Assembly (NCBI GenBank): GCA_963743595.1
Contig: CAVURW010000112.1
Coordinates: 1-10,058 of the forward strand
DNA length: 10,058 nt
Direction of reading: 5' to 3'
Source of the DNA: CAVURW01 sp963743595
GTDB taxonomy: Bacteria; Verrucomicrobiota; Verrucomicrobiia; Methylacidiphilales; UBA1321
Positions 4,584-10,058 of this stretch are shown here, in pieces (position 1 is the first letter of the stretch; each line of letters begins with the position of its first letter). The translations under genes were made by a program, and so were the position numbers. A model generated the notes under the pieces. The model was not told the origin of the DNA, searched no databases, and saw only the letters and a list, made by a program, of their open reading frames with translations.

Positions 4584-7373
4584 ATGCACAAATTCATTTC
4601 ATTGGTAACGGCCTTTTTACTTGCGTTTTCGCTTTCGGCGCGAGCCATAGACGTGCAAAAGCTGTGGATAACTGCTCACTCGAAATTTGCAACTGGTGAT
4701 TGTGTAGGTGCTTCCAAAGACCTTGAGGCAATTATCGCCAACACCACAGTTCCCCTGTTCCTGATGGACAGCACGAAGCCTATAGTTGCGTCGCCGAATC
4801 AGCAATGGCTGGAGCCCGTATTTTACATGTTGGGTGCCTCTTACTTCAACGCGAAGGATTGGAAAAATGCCATAAGTACCTTTAAACGATATGGGGAGCT
4901 CTTCCCCAAGTCAAAACGTCTCGGTCAGATTCTGTTTTCGCAAGCCCAAGCTCTCTATTACTCGGAAGCCTATGCAGATTCGGAGCAATTATTCATCCAG
5001 ATTTCCCGCCTTCCTTTTTTTCACGAAAAATCGATTCTGTTTCTGGTAAATATCTATAAAAAGACCGATCAGCCTTTAAAATCGATTTCACTTTTGGAAG
5101 CGGAATTGGCCGCCACACCCCAAATCACAGAGTTCGCGGAGACGATTAAGTTGATTTTGGCTCACCTCTATTTAGATCAAAATCAAACAGACAAAGCAGT
5201 GACCCTTTTGTTTGATCTGGACAGCCATATCGATTTTGTCACGGATGTCACCCAATTTAATGCTCTCGCCGTGCAGATTGGAGATCTCTTCTTAAAAAGC
5301 AATAAACTCAATAACTCGTTGGATGCCTATAGACGTGTACGTGACAACGACCAGATCGTCGAACTTCAGTCCCAACATATGCTGAATTTGCAAAGGCAGC
5401 GAAAATCCAATGTAGCGGCCATGACTGCCGATCCACTGAATACGGAGTACCTACAGATCGATAATGAAGAGATCGATGTGGAGATAGCGAAAAATGAAAA
5501 GATTCTCGCCGCCTATAAAACTCTTCCTCCTATCCTACCAAAAATATTTCTGAAGTTAGCAAATGCCTATGCCGTGAGCGGACAACTTTGGGAGTCTGCA
5601 GTCGTCTTTCGTCGAGTGCTTCAGGAGTACCCTGACACAGACGAGTCGGAAACGGCACTGTATGGCAGCCTGGTGGTTTACGATAAACTCAAGAGAACGG
5701 AACGTGCCAGCCTGGTTTGTAACCAATACCTCACAGAATATCCTAAAGGTAAATACATTAACAGCGTGAGTTTTCTTCAGGGAGTTCTTGCATATGATGC
5801 TCAAGATTTTGATAAAGCATCAGCGTTGTTTCAGGCGGCAATAACGAGCCAGCCCAATAATCCTGAACGGGAACAAATGGAATTGATTCTAGGAGACATT
5901 TTGCTCCAACAGCAGAAATTCGATGATGCTGTAGTCGCATATAAAAAGTACTTAACGGACTATCCAAGTGGAACTTATATTGAAAAAGCGGAATATAGGA
6001 CCGATTTAGCTCGGTTGTTCGGTAATAAACCAGATGAAGCGGTTGCAGGGATCAATGACTACATTTCCAAGCATCCGTCTGGCATGTACGTCGCAGATGC
6101 AGAATATCGGCTCGCGGTGCTCGATTTCTCCAGTAAGCAGTATGACAAGGCAATCGCTGATTGCGTTGCGTGGCAGGCGAAACATCCTAGCGATGGTCCG
6201 CGAGCTCAGGTTCTGTCGCTCCTTGGAGATTGTCATGCTACGCTAGGAAACCAAGATCAGGCTGTTGACGACTACACGAAGGCCTCAAAAATCGCTCCTG
6301 ATAATAATGTGCTGAATTACTCATTATTCGGTGCAGCGAAAATACTTGAGAAACAAAAGAAATGGAATGAAGTCATTAAGCTGTGCGATGATTTTATACA
6401 GAATAACCCCGACAATTCCTTGGTTGTATCTGCAATTGCCTGGATCGCGCGAGGAAAAGTAAAATTAGGTCAAGCAGATGAGGCACGGGATTACATGGTT
6501 TCTTCAGTGAAGAAGTATTTGAACGAGCCTCAACGTGAAGCCGTGGAGGAGATTCTGTCTCAATTGGCTCGATTATCCGTTACTAAACATGTAGCGCCCG
6601 ATGATGTGGTGAAGCTGTTGACTCCCACAGATTTAAAAGACCAAGAACCCACCATGGCTCGAATGCTTTTTATTAGACAGGAAATGGCAGTGCTCAAGAA
6701 GGACGCTCCGACAGCTGCGGCCGTGCTCCAGCAGATCAGTAAAAACGAGCCGGAGGATTTGAGTCCTCTTCTCTTAGGAGTAGTAGGAGATTATTTTAGA
6801 GCTAAAGGCGACACCGATAACGCCAAAAAATACTATCAGTATCTCTTGGATCAATATCCAAAATCACAATTTGTCGATTATGCTTACAATGGTTTAGGTG
6901 ATATCTCCTACACAAATAATGATTACAACGCCTCATTGAAATATTATACAACAGCTCTTGACTGTGGCTTAGCAGCTGGGAAGCTAAAAGATTTGACTCT
7001 TGGAATGGGTAAAACACTCTTGGCGATGAATAATCTAGATGACGCTAAGAAATACTTTGAACAAGTCGCTTCGACTCGGGAGTGGCGCGGGGAATGTACG
7101 GCGTTCAGCGTTTACAGCCTGGGCCAGATTGAAATGCTTAAGGGAAAGTATGCAGAAGCAAATGCATACTTTCAAAGGGTCTATGTCGGCTATCAAAAGT
7201 ACCCCTCTGTTCAAGCCAAGGCCTATTTAGCGAGCGGAAAGGCTTTTGAAAAATTAGGCATGCCTCAAGAGGCACGCAATACCTACCAAGAAATGTTAAA
7301 GAACACCTCGCTCACGAGTTGTCCAGAATTTAGTGAAGTGCTTACTCGGTTCACCAGTTTACCTGTTCAATGA
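4584..7373 (+). CDS. Large exported tetratricopeptide-repeat protein
   Basis: This 929-residue protein starts with a Sec signal peptide: K3, a hydrophobic stretch at 4-18, and a likely cut after ARA at 19-21. There is no lipobox and no further membrane segment, so it is predicted to be periplasmic. The rest is mostly helical TPR-like units, the clearest at about 75-108, 323-356, 390-424, 430-465, 543-575, 725-760, 764-797 and 842-873. Many show the consensus Gly/Ala pattern and close with a 'YP' turn (EYPDTD, EYPKGK, DYPSGT, QYPKSQ) as in YbgF/BamD-type TPRs. Residues 260-310 are charged, possibly coiled. TPR arrays bind peptides or proteins; no catalytic motif is visible. The stop overlaps the next start (ATGA), and the following genes encode ExbB, ExbD and TonB, which suggests a scaffold acting with the energiser complex. 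No clear Shine-Dalgarno precedes the ATG. Confidence 0.85.
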   Translation: MHKFISLVTAFLLAFSLSARAIDVQKLWITAHSKFATGDCVGASKDLEAIIANTTVPLFLMDSTKPIVASPNQQWLEPVFYMLGASYFNAKDWKNAISTFKRYGELFPKSKRLGQILFSQAQALYYSEAYADSEQLFIQISRLPFFHEKSILFLVNIYKKTDQPLKSISLLEAELAATPQITEFAETIKLILAHLYLDQNQTDKAVTLLFDLDSHIDFVTDVTQFNALAVQIGDLFLKSNKLNNSLDAYRRVRDNDQIVELQSQHMLNLQRQRKSNVAAMTADPLNTEYLQIDNEEIDVEIAKNEKILAAYKTLPPILPKIFLKLANAYAVSGQLWESAVVFRRVLQEYPDTDESETALYGSLVVYDKLKRTERASLVCNQYLTEYPKGKYINSVSFLQGVLAYDAQDFDKASALFQAAITSQPNNPEREQMELILGDILLQQQKFDDAVVAYKKYLTDYPSGTYIEKAEYRTDLARLFGNKPDEAVAGINDYISKHPSGMYVADAEYRLAVLDFSSKQYDKAIADCVAWQAKHPSDGPRAQVLSLLGDCHATLGNQDQAVDDYTKASKIAPDNNVLNYSLFGAAKILEKQKKWNEVIKLCDDFIQNNPDNSLVVSAIAWIARGKVKLGQADEARDYMVSSVKKYLNEPQREAVEEILSQLARLSVTKHVAPDDVVKLLTPTDLKDQEPTMARMLFIRQEMAVLKKDAPTAAAVLQQISKNEPEDLSPLLLGVVGDYFRAKGDTDNAKKYYQYLLDQYPKSQFVDYAYNGLGDISYTNNDYNASLKYYTTALDCGLAAGKLKDLTLGMGKTLLAMNNLDDAKKYFEQVASTREWRGECTAFSVYSLGQIEMLKGKYAEANAYFQRVYVGYQKYPSVQAKAYLASGKAFEKLGMPQEARNTYQEMLKNTSLTSCPEFSEVLTRFTSLPVQ

Positions 7374-8200
7374 AAACAATAACAGATATTATTGTGCTGT
7401 TGTGCTTATTTGGTACCTGTACTCTTAAGGCGCAAATTATCACGCTTAAATCGGGTGATGTGATTAACGCTGATTCAGTCACTCGTCAGGGTAACATGCT
7501 CATGGTGACGGTAAATCAGGGGGAACTTGGATATGCGGTTAACTTGATTGACTCGATACAGTTTAAGGAGCCAAGCCAGTTCCCGCAAGCGTTTGGTTTC
7601 CTCGATAAACGGCATTATGAGTCGTCGTTGATCTTGGCGAATGAAGCAATGCAGTTGCAGGAGCCGTATAAGGATATCCCAGGAAATCTCTGGGTGCGGG
7701 CAACACTTTTACGGGTAGAGGCTCTAATTGGAGAAAAGCGGTTAACTGAAGCAGCGGCATCGCTTCAGCTGGCGTCGTCCATGCCTCTTACACCCGAACT
7801 TCAGAACGAAGTGAAATTGGACGGGGTATTGTTAAAAACATATCCGCAACCCAGCGTTGAAATTGCCCAGCTAAACGAGGTGGTAAAGGTGAGCAAAAGC
7901 CCAAGACTTTGTAGTCGAAGTCTCCTCGTTTCAGGAGATCTCTATATGAATCAAAATGACTATGAAGATGCGCTGCTCTCCTATCTTACTGTTAGCGTGT
8001 TTTATGCGGATAATAATGGCCTTGTTCCTGATGCATTATATGGATGTGGGTTGTGTTATGAGCGAATGAAAGATCTAGATCGCGCAAAAGAGATGTTTGA
8101 AAAACTTTTATCTGGTTTTAAAAGTGCCCCAGATCAGAAATTGGCTGAAGGTGAAATAGTCAAAATCAACAAAATGAAGGAAAGAGAAAATAGTCAATGA
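7370..8200 (+). CDS. Exported TPR protein with N-terminal beta-rich segment
   Basis: This is a 276-residue protein with a signal peptide (K2, a hydrophobic core at about 7-19, likely cut after LKA at 19-21). Residues 23-65 read as a small beta-rich unit (ITLKSGDVINADSV, then short alternating strands to about IDSIQF), resembling the SH3/Sm-like 'LxxGxxixG' modules found in some PVC-group secreted proteins; that resemblance is my impression only. TPR-like helices follow at about 75-94, 183-216 and 219-252 (the last as ALYGCGLCYERMKDLDRAKEMF in two parts). It is predicted to be periplasmic and soluble. It overlaps the large TPR gene upstream and exbB downstream by four bases each, so the three are probably translated in step. 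Function is unknown; a partner or adaptor of the neighbouring TPR protein and the ExbB-ExbD complex is an inference from context. Confidence 0.85.
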   Translation: MKTITDIIVLLCLFGTCTLKAQIITLKSGDVINADSVTRQGNMLMVTVNQGELGYAVNLIDSIQFKEPSQFPQAFGFLDKRHYESSLILANEAMQLQEPYKDIPGNLWVRATLLRVEALIGEKRLTEAAASLQLASSMPLTPELQNEVKLDGVLLKTYPQPSVEIAQLNEVVKVSKSPRLCSRSLLVSGDLYMNQNDYEDALLSYLTVSVFYADNNGLVPDALYGCGLCYERMKDLDRAKEMFEKLLSGFKSAPDQKLAEGEIVKINKMKERENSQ

Positions 8201-8988
8201 CAAAATTAATCGTTGTTTTAACCGCGCTTTTGGTCTTGCCGTGTCAATTATATGCAGACGACACCGCTCCTGATGCAAAGCCTCCCATCGTAACGAAAAC
8301 ACTGTGGGAACAGATCCGAGAGGGTGGTTGGGTTATGATCCCAATTGCGGCCTGCTCTATGGCCACGATTTATTTGATTGTTGATGGCCTCATTCGGACG
8401 TCGGCAAGTAAACTAGTCCCCCTAGAACATGAAAATCGTCTCAAGGATCTCTTTAAAAAAGGGGCCTATGTAGACGCTTACAAGTACTGTAAGGCCAATC
8501 CTTCACCACTAAATAATGTAATCCGTGTCGGTGTAAGTCTACTAGGTGAGGGGAAGCAGGCTGCCGAAGAGGGGATGTTAGGTGAACTTGCTAAGGAAAA
8601 TTCCAAGCTTCAAACATGGATTAGCTATTTGTCAGTTATCGGGGTTTGCTCGCCGATGATTGGATTGCTTGGAACGGTCACCGGGATGATGGGGGCGTTC
8701 GGGACGCTGGCCGCCTCTGGAATCGGCGATCCCTCCAGCCTCTCTGCCGCGATCGGTGAAGTTCTCACAGCTACTGCGAGCGGTCTGTTCATTGCGATTC
8801 CTGCATTTATGGCGTTCTACATTTTACGGAATCGCGCAATTGCTTCGATCCATCACGTTCAAGATGTCGTTTCAGCACTATTTCGGAAAATGCCCTACGA
8901 ATACATGCAAGGCGTTCAAATTGGCGATGAACTACTCTTTGCAGCGATTCCGAATTGGGTCCAACGTCAACAGGGGGTTGCGGCTTAA
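8197..8988 (+). CDS. exbB: ExbB/TolQ-family proton-channel subunit
   Basis: This is a 263-residue MotA/TolQ/ExbB-family protein, the pentameric inner-membrane part of the proton channel that energises TonB or similar transducers. The C-terminal domain is canonical: IGLLGTVTGMMGAFGTL at 155-171 and VLTATASGLFIAIPAFM at 189-205. T160 and T193 align with the pore threonines T148 and T181 of E. coli ExbB. The first membrane helix is at about 45-66 and is preceded by an extra N-terminal hydrophobic segment (3-16) with a plausible signal-peptidase site after LYA (18-20), so the mature N-terminus would be a short periplasmic tail. This resembles the longer ExbB proteins with cleavable leaders. The cytoplasmic loop spans about 70-140. 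Its start overlaps the TPR gene stop (ATGA). ExbB is preferred over TolQ because a TonB-like gene closes the cluster. Confidence 0.93.
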   Translation: MTKLIVVLTALLVLPCQLYADDTAPDAKPPIVTKTLWEQIREGGWVMIPIAACSMATIYLIVDGLIRTSASKLVPLEHENRLKDLFKKGAYVDAYKYCKANPSPLNNVIRVGVSLLGEGKQAAEEGMLGELAKENSKLQTWISYLSVIGVCSPMIGLLGTVTGMMGAFGTLAASGIGDPSSLSAAIGEVLTATASGLFIAIPAFMAFYILRNRAIASIHHVQDVVSALFRKMPYEYMQGVQIGDELLFAAIPNWVQRQQGVAA

Positions 8989-9006
8989 ACTGTCGCAGAT
9001 AAACAA

Positions 9007-9456
9007 ATGGCTGGCGCTGGAGCTAAAGATGGAGAACCGGAATTTCAAGTAGCACCTATGGTAGATGTGCTACTTACCATTCTCGTTTTTTTTATGATGA
9101 TTACCAGTGCTCAAGTTCTAAAGGTGGACAGGACCATTGTGCTGCCCCTCGCTCAAAACGCTGTGACCGATAACACAAAGCGAAATCAAGTGGTGATCAA
9201 TATCCGATGGAACGCGGATCAAAAGAAACCTGAATTTGTTGTCGATGATCACACGTACAAAGTTGCAGCGGATTTGCTACCAGCTCTTAAGGCTGCCAAG
9301 GCGACCGAGCACAAGGTAACTCAATTTAACAACCCCAGCGTGCGTGCGCTCATTCGTGCAGACCAAGATCTACCAGCAATCTACGTCTCACAAGCAATGA
9401 ATATGTGCGGCGATTCAGGGATCTCCGACATCTCCTTTTCAACTCTAAACAGATAA
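9007..9456 (+). CDS. exbD: ExbD-family biopolymer transport protein, first copy
   Basis: This 149-residue ExbD/TolR protein has a short cytoplasmic N-terminus, a single membrane helix at about 21-38 and a periplasmic C-terminal domain. The motif FQVAPMVDVLLTILVFFMM places D20 at the position of the proton-carrying Asp (D25 of E. coli ExbD). After the helix, VDRTIVLPLA (about 40-49) is the strand that leads into the periplasmic fold. The ATG at 9007 is the only start codon between the in-frame exbB stop (18 bases upstream) and the membrane segment, which fixes the start despite the absence of a Shine-Dalgarno. ExbD subunits sit as a pair inside the ExbB pentamer. The next gene is a second, divergent ExbD, so this pair may be a heterodimer. 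Confidence 0.92.
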   Translation: MAGAGAKDGEPEFQVAPMVDVLLTILVFFMMITSAQVLKVDRTIVLPLAQNAVTDNTKRNQVVINIRWNADQKKPEFVVDDHTYKVAADLLPALKAAKATEHKVTQFNNPSVRALIRADQDLPAIYVSQAMNMCGDSGISDISFSTLNR

Positions 9457-9458
9457 GC

Positions 9459-9908
9459 ATGAGACGACTTGATCTTAATGATAATGACGGAAATGTGGGT
9501 TTTCAAATCGCTCCAATGATCGACGTTGTATTTGTGATTATGTTGTTTTTTATGGTAATGGCGGGTAGCATGAAAAAAGAGAGAAATTTTAACACCAAAC
9601 TGCCAGGCATTGCTTTAACTAGTGAGCCGACTGATTTTGTCGATGAGCAAATCATCACGATTTCATCCGATGGGCAAGTCAGCATGAATGATGAGCCGAT
9701 GGATGGAATTAAGGACACTGCGCTTGGTCAGTTGAAGGCGACCTTAGTGAGACTGAAAGCAGCCACAGATGCTGCCAAGGGTTCTCTGTTAATCACTATC
9801 GTTAGCGATCCACAAGCTAAATATCGACGAACAATTAACGTGCTAGATGCTTTGGCGGAGTGTAAAGTAAATAATGTGACGTTTACAGTAGCAGAGGAAA
9901 ATCAATGA
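9459..9908 (+). CDS. exbD: ExbD-family biopolymer transport protein, second copy
   Basis: This second ExbD/TolR protein is also 149 residues from the ATG at 9459, which is two bases after the stop of the first copy. An in-frame ATG at 9405 would lie inside the first exbD gene and add 18 residues unlike the family, so I reject it. FQIAPMIDVVFVIMLFFMV (15-33) contains the membrane helix with D22 as the predicted proton-carrying Asp. KLPGIAL at about 47-53 matches the strand after the helix. Beyond the motif the two copies differ substantially: this one has the SDGQVSMNDEP segment and lacks the RWNADQKKPEF segment of the first. The two copies have therefore diverged rather than arisen by recent duplication. 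The stop overlaps the tonB start (ATGA). Confidence 0.92.
   Translation: MRRLDLNDNDGNVGFQIAPMIDVVFVIMLFFMVMAGSMKKERNFNTKLPGIALTSEPTDFVDEQIITISSDGQVSMNDEPMDGIKDTALGQLKATLVRLKAATDAAKGSLLITIVSDPQAKYRRTINVLDALAECKVNNVTFTVAEENQ
9893..9898 (+). promoter_or_regulatory. Shine-Dalgarno for the TonB-like gene
   Basis: AGAGGA lies six bases before the ATG at 9905. It is the only well-placed, strong ribosome-binding sequence I see in the window; the other right-hand genes rely on overlaps or have at best partial purine stretches. It supports the overlapping start of the last gene. Confidence 0.6.
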
Positions 9909-10058
9909 CAATAAATAAATATGAAAATGGTCCGCTTCCGAAGAAAAAGAGTAGCTACAGAGCTTTGCTAGCCGCAATGGGACTGAATTCGTTGCTCCTG
10001 AGTATATTGGTCCACGTGGTCTTCGGGGTCGTTGCAACACTTTTGATTGTTGAGCGAT
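9905..10058 (+). CDS. tonB: TonB-family energy transducer, N-terminal part (runs off the window)
   Basis: Only the first 51 codons are visible. The N-terminus is short and basic (PKKK at 12-15), followed by one long hydrophobic helix at about 21-49. Within it, S33-I-L-V-H37 reproduces the SxxxH motif of TonB (S16 and H20 in E. coli), the residues needed for coupling to ExbB-ExbD. This motif and the position directly after exbB-exbD-exbD are the basis of the call. A Pro-rich spacer and the C-terminal receptor-binding domain should follow but lie beyond the right edge. The start overlaps the exbD stop by four bases and has a good Shine-Dalgarno. The alternative, TolA, is less likely given its longer domain plan and usual neighbours, but cannot be excluded from 51 residues. 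Confidence 0.75.
   Translation, partial: MTINKYENGPLPKKKSSYRALLAAMGLNSLLLSILVHVVFGVVATLLIVER

Noticed and set aside
8197..8260. Lipoprotein signal in ExbB (LPC near residue 16)
   Set aside because: Pro precedes the Cys, which does not fit a lipobox, and a standard cut site after LYA lies just beyond.
9405..9458. An upstream ATG that would extend the second ExbD by 18 residues
   Set aside because: The extension lies within the end of the first exbD and has no family resemblance; the ATG at 9459 gives a normal ExbD N-terminus.
1..10058. CRISPR array, insertion sequence, tRNA or rRNA gene
   Set aside because: I saw no regularly spaced repeats, transposase motifs, terminal inverted repeats or conserved tRNA arm patterns on either strand; reading by eye could miss a divergent tRNA, but nearly all right-hand sequence is occupied by well-supported genes.

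Overview
The window looks like a metagenomic or draft contig made of two unrelated pieces. Bases 1 to about 555 are very GC-rich (47 of 60 bases are G or C at 361-420, counted by hand). They carry a broken reading frame resembling an MbcA/Xre-type (DUF2384) antitoxin on the + strand and the C-terminal half of a molybdenum cofactor guanylyltransferase (MobA) on the - strand. From about 556 the composition falls abruptly (29 of 60 at 601-660, 22 of 60 at 6361-6420), and a zinc-type alcohol dehydrogenase begins in the middle of its own fold. Two truncated genes on opposite strands abut there, so the most economical reading is an assembly chimera or a recombination junction. The left 555 bases should not be assigned to the same organism without checking.

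The remainder, 556-10058, is entirely + strand and looks like an environmental Gram-negative bacterium. Verrucomicrobia or a related PVC lineage is my best guess, from the gene order TPR-TPR-ExbB-ExbD-ExbD-TonB and the scarcity of Shine-Dalgarno sequences; this is recollection of similar loci, not a search result.

Region A (556-4368) is a tight five-gene catabolic operon: Zn-dependent dehydrogenase (5' truncated), mandelate racemase-type enolase-superfamily dehydratase, two short-chain dehydrogenases and a COG3618 amidohydrolase/lactonase. Together they match the logic of non-phosphorylative L-fucose, L-rhamnose or similar sugar oxidation: sugar to lactone, lactone to aldonate, dehydration to a 2-keto-3-deoxy acid, then oxidation. 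The cleavage enzyme and the transporter are not in the window.

Region B (4369-4583) is a 215-base gap with no gene. It holds an 8+5 bp imperfect hairpin, a smaller hairpin and a 10-bp direct repeat, and it probably contains the promoter of the next operon.

Region C (4584-10058, continuing off the right edge) is a six-gene operon: a 929-residue exported TPR protein, a second exported TPR protein with a small N-terminal beta-rich segment, ExbB, two different ExbD proteins, and the start of TonB. Three of the five junctions are 4-base ATGA overlaps. This is an inner-membrane proton-driven energiser built together with two large periplasmic TPR proteins, most likely serving TonB-dependent outer-membrane uptake. 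The role of the TPR proteins is the least explained biology in the window.
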